A stretch of DNA of 64,000 nt. Source: Trichoplax sp. H2. Taxonomy: Eukaryota > Placozoa > Uniplacotomia > Trichoplacea. The translations under genes were made by a program, and so were the position numbers. The notes under the pieces are model-generated. The model made no database searches, was not told the origin of the DNA, and was given only the letters and a program-made list of their open reading frames with translations. The stretch is taken from the NCBI GenBank assembly GCA_003344405.1, contig NOWV01000277.1, forward strand, positions 1-64,000, read 5' to 3'. Shown one piece after another: positions 12,194-32,220 of this stretch (position 1 is the first letter of the stretch; each line of letters opens with the position of its first letter).

Positions 12194-13701
12194 TCAACTT
12201 GTTGGTAATTGACTTTGATCAAAATCCTTAGATTCAAAGAATGTATAAGATAAAGTAATGGTATCTATTCTAGCTAAAGCTGGATCATTCATAATTTCTG
12301 GATCAATATAAAAAAACACTGGCATATCCACCTATGAATTGAAAATATGAAATTGTTATTGAAATCGTAATGCATAGCGGTACAAACGCTTTCATAGCGT
12401 AGCAATAACGAAATGTCAGCATAAAGCATACAATTTACCTCTTCGTGTGGATTTAGCCTTTGTTCTTCAAAGCAGAAGCACTAATTTATGATGTAGCATC
12501 GTTATCGTTAGGAAATGATTGCATACTACTAGTCAAGTTGAATCGATATGGCATTCATTATAAAATTATAAAAGTCGTTACCTGAACTTTATTGAAGTAG
12601 AGGCCAGCTTCAAAAGGGATAACATTATAAGTTGAAATTCCTATGATTGGTTCATCGGTTGGATTTTTAGCTGCATAAAATGCTAATGCAGTCTCTCCAG
12701 GAATCAACTTGAGTTGCGTACGTGGTGCCATACAAATAGAAAAATGATTCATGATTGGACTGCTCATACGATTAGGGTGTATGTACGTATGCAATTGTAA
12801 TAAGACCATATTAAGCTTGTACTTCAGAACTATCCCTCATGACCAAAAATTACCTGAATTTCTTTTTGCTTGGGTCTAAAATTCCATCTCATTGTAGCTC
12901 CTGTATCCGCATTAAAGCGAATAGTCAGAGGTCGTTCCGGTACAGCTTCCATTTCAGCGATCTTCTCTGGATCAATGACACGAGAGGTCGTGCCACCGAA
13001 TCCGGAAGCCTGTTTTGGTTCATTTCAATCATAAAGTCAATTCCTGTATGCTTATATAGCCTACGTCATCATCCATGCTATATGAATTTCAATTTGCTAT
13101 GTGCTCTTGCTTTTAATTCACAAGTTGTAAGATATCCATGATACAGCTTAGAGAAGTAAAATTATGCACTTTCATTTGACTTTTACCAACATCTATCACT
13201 ATTAATTAACATCAGATTCGAATTGAGCAATTAGCACATAAGTATGCCAAGTATTTAAGAATGCTAATCACGTACCTGACAAAATACTCTGTATAGTGGC
13301 ACAGCTGCGTAGGATAATCCAATCACTGCAATTGCCAATGCTATCACATAGATCATGGTAGTCCTATTTTTGCCCTTGCTACCAGGTTGAATACTATTAG
13401 CATTGCTACGTTGTGAACATGCTCTCCGTTGATAAGACATGAACCAGTTACCACGAGACTGGTATAGAGGAGAAAATTGATTGAGGATGGTTAAATTCTT
13501 TGCAGTCAGCTGATGACATGCTTTGGAGTAGCTACACCATTGGCGCTGCTGCATTCCAGGTACTAAATTGGACCATTTTCTAGATGAATATTGGTTGATT
13601 GTTTGAATCAGTCTGGGATAGACAATAATTTGAGAATAGTATTGATTTGCATAACTGTTTATTCTTCTGTAGACAAGAAAAGCAATGGATGACATGGTCA
13701 A
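12194..13701 (-). CDS. COX11: Cytochrome c oxidase assembly protein COX11 (CtaG family), complete, 5 exons
   Basis: COX11 is an inner-membrane copper chaperone that delivers copper to the CuB site of cytochrome oxidase subunit 1. Exons in coding order: 13701-13276, 13009-12854, 12707-12582, 12480-12439, 12331-12194. All are phase 0 with GT-AG borders, giving 295 residues. Residues ~1-110 are a basic mitochondrial presequence region. Residues ~113-132 form the single membrane helix ending SYAAVPLYRVFCQ. The intermembrane-space domain follows with FGGT, NADTGATMRWNFRP, IPGETALAFY.AKNPTDEP and ISTYNVIPFEAGLYFNK. The copper-binding CFCF motif is Cys237/Cys239, with Cys141 just after the helix. 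The start at 13701 is the first ATG; an ATG two codons on (13695) is equally possible. It is divergent from ACO2. Confidence 0.94.
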
Positions 13702-14434
13702 CTCCTAGTGCAACATTGAAAATGTTGGATTACAGCTCTAGCGAAACATTTGGAGGCCTGCTTGGCAGTCGAGTTGGCCTGGAAACAGCCGAATTGATAT
13801 CGAGGAGCGTTCGCAGGGTTGTTCTCTGTCCGTCTGGTGTACAGTATCCAAAAAAAAATAAAATACAGTAGTAGGTTGTAACTAAAATTCTATCCAGTAC
13901 AGTATCGTATAGACCGTGTACCGTAGTTCGCGTGCAATCATAGCCTTCTGCCATCTTTTTGGGACTCTGGTCACTTTGCTATTCCAAGCTCAAATGCTCA
14001 AGCCTCAAAGGCTCTCTTTTCGAGCTTGGTGCAACAGTACGGAACTTCGATATCATATGGTTACAAAATGAGATTTTGGTTGGTTATGCTGCTACAGTTT
14101 GTATATTATATAAGCTCACTATGACTTTAACTCATTCTGTTTGACTTTAGTAGCACAGTCCCTTTTAGGCATCCAATATTTGCAGTATGGAAGTCTATAG
14201 AAAGGGAGTTTGGAAAAGGTAAACACAGATCTAGCACATCTTGACCGCAGAGTTTCAAAATAATGTGTCAAGAAGTTTCATCGTAGCTAATTGAGTATTA
14301 TTTATTTTGATAAAATAATACAATGAATTTGGCTCGATATCATTTCACTTTATTTGATGCCAATTTGGCTCTCTACTATGCAACATATCGAGTGTTGAAA
14401 GACTTTCGTCTCGAGATGATAGTACAGTATATCG

Positions 14435-14704
14435 CAGTGATGGACTGGTTCATGCATCGATGTCCAATGTCATTTTAAACTGCAATACTAAACCGTTTGT
14501 CCACCATGCTATCGTTTACATACAGTACAGACGGTAAGAATAGCGGTTTTATTACGATGGCACCAAAGTAGTACAGTATATGGCAGCGATGGACTAGTTC
14601 ATGCATCGATGTCCAATGCCATTTTAAACTGCAATACTAAACCGTGTGTCCACCATGCTATGGTTTGCACACAGACGGTAAGAATAGCTGTTTTAGTATA
14701 ATGG
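14435..14704. repeat. Tandem duplication, two ~130-bp copies
   Basis: The copy beginning near 14437 and the copy beginning near 14568 share long identical runs, including 'catgcatcgatgtccaatg', 'aaactgcaatactaaaccg' and 'agacggtaagaatag', with scattered substitutions and one short length difference. Confidence 0.85.
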
Positions 14705-14924
14705 CCCCAACGTTTCTGTAGAGAAGCGAGCGCTCTCTAGCACCAATGTCATCCTCGTGAGTAGAACATGCTACTCCCCATACTGTAAGCGTCTCTAATA
14801 ATGTGGACATTGGACAGCAAGATTAATCTGGCGTAATACTCCATGAAGCATTGCGAAATATTGCAAGACTGCATCATAGTGGATAGAGCAGCCAAGCTAA
14901 AAATAGACAAGAAAGCGTTAGCAC

Positions 14925-15470
14925 AGTACTGTACTGTAGGCTATTGTACTGTACACTGTAGGCCAGATCAGTAAAGTACAGTACAGTACAGTACTGTACG
15001 ATCTTGTGACTCGTACACAGTTACAGTACTGTACGCCAGTTCAGTACAGACGTACAGTGTGAACCAGTTCGAATCAGAGTATTTTAAGGTACCCTAAAAT
15101 CACGAGTGTGAATCCAAATGTAATAAGAATTATACGAATATAAAGCTGAATAAACTTCTCTATCTGTATGTATAGAATTTAAGGCAAATTTTGCAACTTT
15201 ACCACAATTTATTTTGCCTAATAGCACTCTAAATAGAACTGGCTCACACCGTACTGTACAGTACGTACGCCAGTTCAGTACAGTACAGTACTGTACAGTA
15301 CTGTACTGTACTGTACTGTACGATCTTGTCACTCGTACCACAGTGTACAGTACAGCACTGTACAGTACTGTATTGTATTGTACAGTACTGTACACTGTAC
15401 GCCAGCTCAGTACAGTACGATCTTGTCACTCGTACTGTACGGTACTGTACCGTACTGTACTGGATTCTGA
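14925..15470. repeat. Palindromic GTAC-rich satellite (ACTGT/ACAGT pentamers)
   Basis: Runs of (GTACT)n and its complement (GTACA)n alternate, so the DNA reads nearly the same on both strands and can fold into hairpins. Embedded higher-order pieces recur: 'gtacgatcttgtcactcgtac' variants near 14997, 15320 and 15415, and 'gtacgccagttcagtac' variants near 15030, 15264 and 15396. About 170 bp of ordinary sequence (15070-15240) interrupts it. Overlapping ORFs on both strands are artefacts of the symmetry. Confidence 0.85.
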
Positions 15471-15656
15471 CGTCAGAATGCGGCGTAACAATCAACCCCT
15501 GCGCCGGTTCATAAGCAAGCTGCCGGCCTGACGTATGTTATTCTTGTACAGTGAGTGAGTGTATCCACTACTGTGCGCTGCAGACTTGCTAACAAACAAG
15601 CCCAAGCTACTTCAAATCAACGACGTTTTCCATTAAAGTCAACAACCATTTGCAAC

Positions 15657-21958
<6,302 letters not shown>

Positions 21959-23937
21959 ATTTTGGGTTCATTTATAATGATTAATGATCTTATGTATTTG
22001 TTGTACCTGTTCGTAATCATATCTATCATGATTCGTGACAGTAGAACAAAATTTAATATAAAGCAAGACAATCGTATCTACAACAGTTTAAATAGACTGT
22101 AGGCTAGAAAGCAGAAGCAATTGTGTAAGCTATTGCAGTAGCTTAATTTTCTTGAAGCGTGCGTAGATGGAATTGCTAACTATGTTATGCGGAGACCATA
22201 TTCGTAGTGGCAGTCAGGCTATTACAGTACTACATATAATTCTTGGGTAAAGAGTTGTCTACAAAATTGGTAGTCCTCGCTTACAATTTTAATTTTTTAG
22301 TAATTGTGGTTAATTCTTAGTAATAATGGTAAATCATTGTTATGAAAAGTGGATGCAATCTTGAAGGCTTTTGGTTATAAATATGAATTAAATGAGATTT
22401 CCGTGTTCAATTTGCTTACAACTGTGCTTTATGTTGCGATGCAATGTGTAGATTCTCAAAATCAGTTGATTTAATGTTTTGAAACTTCATCAATTAGAAT
22501 TCAATCGCATATAAATCTATGCTCGAGTATACCATGCTGAACGGTACAGTAGTTCAAAAACCTAGTAAAGAAATAAATCACTTCCAATTCCAATTTTTGA
22601 AATACGGTTTATGGCGCTTCTAATGTTATAAAAAATTTTCTAATCCTTTTGAAGCGATAATGCTCTAGTTGAAGTTTATAGCAGCAATTATGTGATCGAT
22701 TATTCATGGTTAGCAACATTGTGCTAGTTTTAGGATGCCTAATTCTTTTTTCCACACATACAAGAAATAACCTACCAAAAATCGTCTTCACACCTCTTAT
22801 ACAAGTAGTTTCCATCATTGCAAACGCAATACCCAATAACTACGCTACATTACTGAAATCGACTAAATTCCGTCTGGTTATTGATTTCCTTCTGTCTGTA
22901 ATAATTTTCTACTAAAGGAAATAAACTTCTCTATGCTCCTATGTTACTATATTCTAAACCCATGCAATGAAATAGTATCCATACAAGAGGCCATTTAAAA
23001 TAATCATTTGTATTTTATTGTTAATAGAACATTTTTATTTCTATTGATATTGCATTATTAGATAAATGTTACTGTGTAACAGAATAGTAATCTTAGGATA
23101 ATGCCTATTTTACGACATTTAAAATATTAAAAACTTCAATATTTCCTCTTTAGCTATTCATTTTCTAGAAATGTCAATTAACATTAAACTCATTACATGA
23201 TCATTTTAGTACAATATACCATAATTATGTTCACCTCAATGTGGAGGGTATGAAATTTAAAGGGGCATAATCAAAACTCGTTGTATAATTATTTTCTAAT
23301 AAACATATAAGGATCACAGGTCGGGTTATTTGTTAGCGATATCTTAAACATACTATTTTCCCTCTCAATGATTGATGATTATTAGAGAATTGATAAATAT
23401 ACATATTTGATTATTTCCGCTGTTTCATGAAAAGCCTAATTAAGCCAAATAGGCAAAAGATAATCAAACTGCCAGAAAAGGCAATTGTGCTTGTTTGAAA
23501 AGTACGAAGTTAGGGTTTAATCAGAAGATATGAAAGAAATAAAAGGATAAGGTTACTGTTATATCTAACCTGATTTGAGATCAATTTGCATATCTAGATT
23601 CATCTATCCATACGTTTTATCTCTTCTATATATGCGTGGATGGATATACAGTATATTTATGTTCGAAATCTGAGATAATTTGCGTAATTAAAAACCATAT
23701 GAATAATTGCATCTAAATTAATTTGAGATAAACAATACGTACTCGTATAATTACAACTCTCACTTTAAGATATAGTTTAAATCTATGTATAGAATATAAG
23801 TATATTCGTATAGTATTATAATCCAAGTTCATGGTAGAACTTAAAAATAAGTTGCATAAACGGAAATGATGAAATTACTGCTAATCCAATTTAAAGACAA
23901 GCTTTTCCATTTTGTCATTTCCGTTCCGGTATCTTGA
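21959..23937. other. Intergenic, AT-rich; nothing recognised
   Basis: The overlapping frames at 22609-22836 (-) and 22706-22915 (+) match no family I know and lack convincing splice partners. No RNA gene or repeat was seen. Confidence 0.4.
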
Positions 23938-24657
23938 TTAATTTTTATTTACAACACATTTAGAGGTTGGAGTCTTTCTTCGAGATGGAGCATTGCGCGA
24001 TTCAGCACGCATTTTTTCAATAGGTGTTTGCACCTTAATATGCATAGTCATACTACTACCATTTAAACTAGGTGCTAATCTAGATTGAGTAGCTCGCGAT
24101 TCACAATCTTTCGATGTTAAATCTTTAACGGTAGTAAAATGACCTTTATTATTGCGATTGGCATAATTAGGCCATACATAATAATTCAAATCGTTTAATG
24201 TTAATGCCTTTCTTAGTTTCTTCTTTTTAATCTTGCCCTCATCGACTGGCTGACATTGCTGTTGATTATGAGACATTAAATAGGTACTCATTGGCATCGG
24301 TGGTAAAACACTTTTATTCATTTTCAGCAATTGGCCATCTAGAATCTCTTGTTGTTGCACTCTTGTTAACCGATGGGCATACCAACGACTTAAAGGCCTC
24401 TTTTTACCGAAATATTCTCTTTCACGATAGTAATTTGAATCGCTAGTATCCCGTTGGGTAACGAGTAAATATTCCATACGTCGTTCAAGATCATATTGTT
24501 GATCACTAATATAATCTTGAAGAATTTTATTAGAATCGCGAGGACCATGATGGCTAATAGCATTATTAAAATATTGTAATCGATAAGGTTTTAAATTAAC
24601 ACCTAAAATTTCATCATCGGAAGAAAGAGATTGAACACTTTTACTTGTTTTCAGCAT
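23938..24657 (-). CDS. Intronless hypothetical protein, 239 aa, basic and probably disordered
   Basis: A single uninterrupted frame of 239 codons runs from ATG 24657 to TAA 23938. The length is notable in this AT-rich sequence and the codon use is unbiased, so it is probably real. I do not recognise the family. The N-terminal half has a charged stretch around residues 45-75 (DYISDQQYDLERRMEYLL), likely helical. The middle has RPLSRWYAHRL and a lysine-rich run KIKKKKLRKAL near residue 145. The C-terminal 60 residues are rich in Ser, Arg and Thr. No signal peptide or membrane segment is visible. It stands alone between ACO2 and a long gene-poor region. An additional upstream 5' exon cannot be excluded. 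Confidence 0.65.
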   Translation of the reverse strand: MLKTSKSVQSLSSDDEILGVNLKPYRLQYFNNAISHHGPRDSNKILQDYISDQQYDLERRMEYLLVTQRDTSDSNYYREREYFGKKRPLSRWYAHRLTRVQQQEILDGQLLKMNKSVLPPMPMSTYLMSHNQQQCQPVDEGKIKKKKLRKALTLNDLNYYVWPNYANRNNKGHFTTVKDLTSKDCESRATQSRLAPSLNGSSMTMHIKVQTPIEKMRAESRNAPSRRKTPTSKCVVNKN

Positions 24658-27600
24658 TTTCTTAATTTGGATAGACTTGGCAGTCAGTAACGATTGAAGG
24701 ATAAGTGAAATAAAATTATCTCGAGATAATAAAAACGTAAACGCTTTCCTTTTATAGCCTTGAATAATCTGTACCGGCTATTATGGTTGTAGGATCATCG
24801 ATAGGAATCAATAAATATCAATTGTGCTATGTTAAATTATTTTTCTTTTCTTTGATAAACCTAAAATTAAAGCAGGATAAAAATTTAGATATTGGCAATA
24901 ATACTTTTAAATTTTTATTAGTAGTTAATTGGTTACTAAATATTTTGTCTATGGATAAACTATCTGATTGTCTTGTTGACTTTGAAGTTCTTTCTAGAGA
25001 TATTCAAAATTATTATCTTGAAATCGAGACTGATTCAATCAAGTCGTCCGTATCCATTTAGCTTTTAGTATTTGTAAGCAAGATCTTATTATAATTGCTA
25101 AATTTTAGTGAAGCGAAGATGTAGAATATAAAGTAAATAAAGTTTTCCCAGCTAAACTTTAGTCATCACTGCTTTTGAAATGCTCTAATGCCCCATTCTT
25201 GTATTACATTTACTCGATGATGCGATATTTATTCCAACGTATAATTTAATTAACAATATTTATTCTATGTAATCCTCATATCCTCTATACGTAAATTGAC
25301 TTTGCGCAAATATACTATTAATTTTTACGTAGAAAGGTGCGTTAGCAATTTTGCCACCAACTGCAGCTACTATTTTTCGCTTAGTAATTACTGTCAAATA
25401 TATCGGTTATTCTAATGCAAAACAGTAATATGACACCTTAACTTTTGGCCACTTTATGCATAATTCCTATGGGCGAATCAGATGAACTACAGAATGTACA
25501 CTAAGTACCAAGAAAAATTCTATTAATATCTACAATGACAAAATTTGAAGCACTGCTTCATGATTCACTTGCTTAAATAAAGTAAATATCTAAATTAATC
25601 GTCCTTCTGTCTACTTCTGTATGTATTTCCCGATGTTATTAAGTTTTATTTTAAAATAAATTGCAGTAATTGAATTATGAAATAAAAAGTCCTTTGATAA
25701 TATATGATAATTAAAGAAGATAAACTATACTGGAGGAATTTCTAACTTTATGCCACCATCTATCTCTGTACATCATCGAAAAATCATGCCAGATACTTTG
25801 TTCACTTTACTTATGGCTTATGCGAGCACATAATAAAACATTTTCATCGTTTTTCATCAGTAAGCGAATACATTTTTGTGCCTACACTGCTAAAGCTGGT
25901 GTTGTTATCTGTGCAATTCGTATAAGTAAAATTTGATAGATAACTAATAGAAAATTAAAAGGAAGCTTTCATGTCGATCATTATAAATATGATAGTATAG
26001 TGTATTAATATAGAAATTATTCAACTAGCTAGAGTGGCGTTGTCGTATCTACTGGAAATTTTCAAGGTCGGATAGTGAATTAAGTGTACTTAAGGGCAGA
26101 ACATTCTAACGTCGTATAGCAGATTTTTATTATGAATTCATATGTTAGATGGGCAGACTATTAATTATCGTTCAATTGCTAAGCAATTACATAAACCCAA
26201 CATAATTTAGCATTACTGTCATACTATATCCACCATTTTTATCCAGACTTGATCAGCGGAAGATCAAAGTGAATTACTGATGGGCAAAAAAATATTGTGA
26301 ATAAATAAGTTATAGGCAGAAATTCTACTTACTTCTGTAGATAGAAGAAATCTTTTTAGAGATGCATAATATGCGAAGTTGAAGTGGCTATGGTGAGTTA
26401 GATAAAGTGACAAGACAGTGTTGTATAATGTTGCAAGATGAGAAGAAATTAGATCAATATAGTAGCAATTATAATATTGCAAGCGTATTTTTAAAGTTGT
26501 TAAGAATGATTCTGCAGGTCTTGACTCCCAATCACTTCGCTGTATAATGCTTTTCAACGAGACGAAATGGAAATATATAACATTGATGAATAATTTTCCA
26601 AGTCACGAGTCTAATCATTCTAATTCTATCCAGTTGAAATGCTTCAACGAACTGCGTTGTCTTATAATCTACAATAATAATACTATCAATAAATAATGGC
26701 ATCGAGTTAAAATAGAATAAAATCAATTGGTGTATTGTTATGGCGATTTATTAATTTTTTAAACCCAATTGCTTACTATTCCAACACCATTCATCATTTA
26801 CAATTTAATATAAGCCCTTGTATTGATTATCATGCCATGTTGGTAGGCGACAGTTGCTATGGAAACCAAACAATACATCATCAGAAGAGAGACAAACCAT
26901 TAATGCAAATGGCAGGAATAAATAACATCTTATTGCATGATAGACAATCAATTGACGACAATCATAATATTGCCGTTATAGACAGTTTTGTGTTTTATTC
27001 TATAATTGTTAATCGATTAAAATTGGTTTAAGGCAAATTTTCCATATGTTTATACATTTATCAATGCGACTATCGACTAGACATCAGGCATGATGATAAT
27101 ATCAATAGTTTAAATGTTGCTACTTTTCAATACAATTGTAGGCTAGTAGAATATAGACAGAAACAAGTAAGAATAGCTATCATCGTTGGCTATTCACATC
27201 GTCCCGTTGGATAGAACTCTATCCAGATTTTAATCCAATTCTCATAAGCATCAGAGTATACAATTTCTCTTCAATTTTATTCTATGTCTCTATCACGACA
27301 ATGTTATTTGTTTGCGTTAGTGTTAATAGATTCATTTGTAATTACCAATGATTAAGCTCGAATGAAATCATAATAAGTAATCAAATTGCATAACAAGGAA
27401 ATCATTTTACTACTTCGACTACATGATAAGGAGCTGATCATGTCTATTAAAATTATTAGCATTTTATTGGTTAGAAATGCATCGTTTCCTAACGGTTGCA
27501 TAGCTATTTCAATATTGATTCCCACTGTAAAGCTGTTGTGCTAATAATAGTATTAAACCTGTTGCTACAATTAGTACATGTTGGAAGTAATTATTCATTC

Positions 27601-29744
27601 TATAATAGCTGTAAAAGTGTTGATATCATACGATAGCCCCTGCTATTAAAGCTGTTTTTTTCTCCATATATTCATTGTTTGACGAATCGAGAATGAATTA
27701 CAGATGATGAATAGATTTTATGACTAATTACTTTATTGATTCGCCATTTATTGTTAATAAATCAAGTCAATTTAGTGCCTATCTTATCATTTTAATAGTA
27801 ATTGATGTATATTATGAAGTTGAGCGTGGTAATTTAGTCAAGCAAAGAATGCCATCCTTAGCCAAAATATCAAATCTAAGGTTTACTGTAACTCCTATCC
27901 AACTGCACTTAGATGTAATAAAAAATAGCGTAACAATTATAGAGTATTAAATTAAAATTATCCTGCTTGCTCAGCTTATTTATTATGATTTATTAGCTGT
28001 TTAACTTCTTATTTTGATATAGTATCAGTAATGTTATAACTCTAAATAATAGATCCATAATCTGTGGGAAATAAGTAGAAGGAAGTCTAAAAAATGGAAT
28101 GTAACATCTTATAGCTTCAATTTGAGTATTAAAACAGTGTAAATATATTAGTTAGCGACGTCAGCGACTTAAGATGATTAAATAAAGGTAAAGAAGATAA
28201 TTTAATTACTTATTTTATCATTAATGCTTGAATATCAATAGAAAACTAATGGTTATTATGACGTCAATATAGACCAAGGTACAATTGTCTTTCATTTTGT
28301 TCTCTTAATTATACTGGAAGTTTATCATCAATAATAAGAAAATTAAAATATTGTAGTACCTAAATCAGCAGTCTAAGTCCATATAAATAGATGATAAACT
28401 TTTACGATAATCATTCGAGTAAAATAGTACTTGTATATTGACTTCTGATGCATATAAAATAACGTTAGAATTATACGCGTACTTCCGGATTACTATATTA
28501 CTTGTTCATACAAATTGATGTATTATTATTCCAACTCATGCTGTTAGCAGTTATGTAATTGTAATTTCATAAATATACCAAAGTTCAGCAATGGTCTAAA
28601 TTAACTTTATATAATATTTTTGGAAAAGTAATGTCTATGATTCTAGTCCGGTATATTTAAGTTAACTATCTTTAATTTTATTCACCTAAACCAATCAGAT
28701 ACAGTAATTTCGCTACATAACATATTGACCTAAAAAATATACTGACAAGATTCTATTCTCTGATTTTACATTTACCACTTTTGTTGTTACATAATGGAGT
28801 GAATGTTTAATTTTAGGTGTCAACAAATTGTTTTTGAATTTAATTTGAACATAATTATTACACCAAGAATATCATGTTTACCGATAATAAAGTAGAAAAG
28901 GTCCGTCATCTTGGCTAGATAGAAACAAATAAATTGAAAAGACATTGATAATATCAGATGACTTGATCAACGATAATTTATATAGGATGCTTATTTTATT
29001 GAATTCGAAAACTTATAATAAATTAAATGATTGTAGTCATCCATGCCTTATTTGTTTATTGTCACAGTATTAGGGTTCACATTTCCCTACTTATTTCATT
29101 GGATCATTATTATTTAGGTTCAAATTGTAGAAATTTAGACTCTAAACCTTGAATTTTGATACGATAAATATATTAAACCATGCGCATTTCTCTCCATTTA
29201 ACGAACAGCTTTAGACTCGTGCTATAGAGAATATAATATGTTGCTGAGTAGATTCGAATAAATTAATTTTCATGGCCTTATCGTGCAGAGACGTTTCTCT
29301 CCCCTTCGATCTGAAAGTCTTACAATAGTACTTTAATTTGATGTCTATAGATTATATTCATCAAATGAACCAGAGATTACTATTGTAATAAATAGCACAT
29401 AAATTATGCACTATTTCCAGCAGTAAATATCCATAAAATATTTTAGCTTACCATTACCGTACTTTAGGATATTATATTATACTATGTGTATACATTTTGA
29501 AATACTTACGTCTTGTTTTAACTTTTAATATAGTTTTAAGTTTAAATTATGAAGGTCATACCATATTTCAGAATAGGTTAATAAAAAATTGCTTTGCTAT
29601 ATAATATGATATAAGTACAATCTTTATAATTTAGCTTCCATTGCAAGTATTTATAACTACACTTCATCACATTGTCTATAGGTAGCATCCTTTAACGATA
29701 CTGGTGGTAATAACACAAACAGAATAGTATGTCTTTCTCGAAAT

Positions 29745-29781
29745 AGTCGATAATAGTAGTTCAAACTCACTATTATCGACT
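29745..29781. repeat. Perfect inverted repeat, 13-bp stem and 11-nt loop
   Basis: The arm agtcgataatagt (29745-29757) is exactly complementary to actattatcgact (29769-29781). No surrounding gene is seen, so a terminator or RNA role cannot be claimed. Confidence 0.7.
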
Positions 29782-30419
29782 GATTTGAATTCAAATATAA
29801 TCATTATATGCGTAATATTTCAAAAAATATAAACATGTATCACGCGCACAGGATTATATGAAATTGTTAATGATGGGTCTGTGATTGGATAATGTAAATT
29901 TTAGAGTCCTGAAGGAGTATTTTTAGTCTAATAGCATTTTTACTCAGTTGGAATGTTCCCATACTAAATGTACACGGCTACTACAGTAATCATATAAAGG
30001 TGCTAATAGTATAAGTAAGTGCCCTAACGATAAGCTATTAGGACATAATCGACCACTAGTTTGGCTATATTTTTCTCCGAATATCAATTAAGTACACTAA
30101 CATTCATTCTTCAACCTGAATATCGATTCTACATTGTGCTTACTTGTTTGCCTACTGAATGATCATGACCTTCCTGACTTGCTTATTCATAAATACGTGA
30201 CAAATATTAGATACTGGAGGTCATCAATAATAATCACCTATTCAGTTTGTCAATTCTATATTGTCTCTAAACTTTATAGCGAACTGAATATTACTTCCAG
30301 TTCATAGCCAGAGGTGATAAACCTTCGGATTTTTATATCTATTCATGCAGATATATTGTTATTGAAGCAATAACAAAAGATGACAAGTGCTAATGGATGA
30401 CTTAGTCATATAATTGCAC

Positions 30420-30820
30420 TATAATTGAATATATAATGAGACTAAGAGGTTTAGTCATAGCACAGCTAATAATTCCCCGATAATAATACTAAAGCTAGCT
30501 TTTATTCCCAAAGCGTAATTGAAAAGATTTGTTGTTCAATGTATAACAGAGCTCAAAAGATTACTCATAGCCCTGTCAGTAATTCCTGGAAAATAACAAC
30601 ATGACTAATTCGATTCATAAGGTTAAAGCAGAATATATTAAGATTTAATCTGCATTTATGCAATTTCTAACTATAACTATAGAACTATCAAGAGATGTAA
30701 ACAGGAACTATTGACCCGCTATCTAATCAATTATTGCAGAATAGTGCAGTATAGGAAGGCTATTAATCATAGCCCGACTATAATCCTTGAAAAGTAATAA
30801 TATGACTATTCAAGTTTATA
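30420..30820. repeat. Diverged direct repeats, about three copies
   Basis: Related segments near 30450, 30550 and 30760 share the order 'tcatagc(c/a)c..', 'taattcc(t/c)', 'aataataatatgact' and 'ttata/cata' with many changes. This looks like an old tandem or dispersed element, too decayed to type. Confidence 0.4.
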
Positions 30821-31944
30821 GCCCTAAAAGATAAAATGTACCGTACTAGTGTTACCGTTAGTTCTAAGAGTTAGCCATTTTCTATAGACAAGTAACTGCT
30901 ATAAGGGATATTAGGTTACTAAAACCGAAGATTATTTATGCAATATCTAGTATCTACTGCAGAATACGCGTACATTAGCAAAGATATTCACAGGCAAGAC
31001 GATTAAGTTATAGTCTAAGATATATTTCTTTAAGGCTAATAATTACTATACCGATATTGTAGATTAGATGATATAAGTATAATGTATCCATTTATTCAAA
31101 TGAAATATTATATGAAGATTGCAAACTTTAAACCGAAGGCAGAAATATTGATCCATTGCTATTAATTGCCGTAAAATATGCAGTGACAAGGCTTTAAGTC
31201 GCAGCTTAATCTATCACATTGCTTTCATTTTTGCAATTAAAATGCCAATAATATTTTGTAAAATTCAACTAATTGAGGCCAGCGTAGAAAAATAAGTGCA
31301 TTCAATGATAAGATCAAGGTATAGCCCTGAGTACTGCGTATAGAATTGTTGTTGCTTATCCCAATATTAGAGCCTAAATAACTAATAAAGTTACCCATAA
31401 TTATAGGCTTAAACTGCAGATTTTGATCATATTGTTGCGTAAACTTCAATTTTCTATTCCAACTTTCAAGATCAGATTATTAATAATTTAATCGTATAAT
31501 GTAGCTAAAAATAACAAAATTAGCAAATCAAAATAGCTGCCTACTTAACCTAAACTCGCTGGCAAATAGTCAATCGTAATGCTGATAAAGCAACTTTACT
31601 AAGATGTAACGTATACATATTCCGTGCGCCTTCGATGTAGTCTATGATTAATTAATTTCCCCTATATAATAGTTCAAGCTATTCTGAGCACCTAATGCTG
31701 ACATTAGGTGGCCTGTCTATCTCTACTTTGATACGGCTGTAAATCATGTCTAATTGTGGTTGGAGTATCAAAATAGCTGAATGAGATGTTGTAAAGTACA
31801 CCGGGTATACCTTAGCATGTTTCATACCCAAAACGATAACATCTCGCTTCAGCCCATTTTTATGTGTATAGTAGAATATTTTGATAATTATCATCACTTG
31901 TTAGCTTGAATTAGCTAACTATAAATATAGCATCACTGCTCTTG

Positions 31945-32220
31945 TAAAATCGAAAATACAGCGAATTTACTCTTTCTATTATGGAACACGTTGATTTCAA
32001 AGTAGCATGATCAACCGTTACATGTATATTTTTCGTACTGTTCACTTCATATTTCCATGAGAGCTTCTATATAATATTGCTACTCTATAAGATCTAAAAT
32101 GCAGCGAATTTAATTCTTTTATTGCGGAACACATTGATTTTAAAGTGGCTTGATTAACCATTAAAAGTGCATTTTTTTCGTTCAGTTTACCTCATTTCTA
32201 TGAGAGCTACTATATATATA
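31945..32220. repeat. Diverged tandem duplication, two ~135-bp copies
   Basis: The segment from about 31950 to 32080 and the segment from about 32090 to 32215 share the order aatacagcgaattta / aatgcagcgaattta, ggaacacgttgattt / ggaacacattgattt, agtagcatgatcaacc / agtggcttgattaacc and catgagagct / tatgagagct. A short (TA)n run follows at 32210-32226. Confidence 0.7.

Larger units (their letters stand above)
13702..15656. other. Divergent intergenic region between COX11 and ACO2
   Basis: This must contain both promoters, about 1.95 kb between start codons. It also holds the 14435-14704 tandem duplication and the GTAC-rich palindromic repeat described separately. No coding exon was seen; the ORFs at 13647, 13730, 13959 and 15084-15531 come from low-complexity or chance frames. 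Confidence 0.6.

Noticed and set aside
15084-15531. Four overlapping ORFs on both strands rich in Tyr-Cys-Thr-Val
   Set aside because: They are translations of the self-complementary GTAC pentamer satellite; the same happens at 59.0-60.5 kb.
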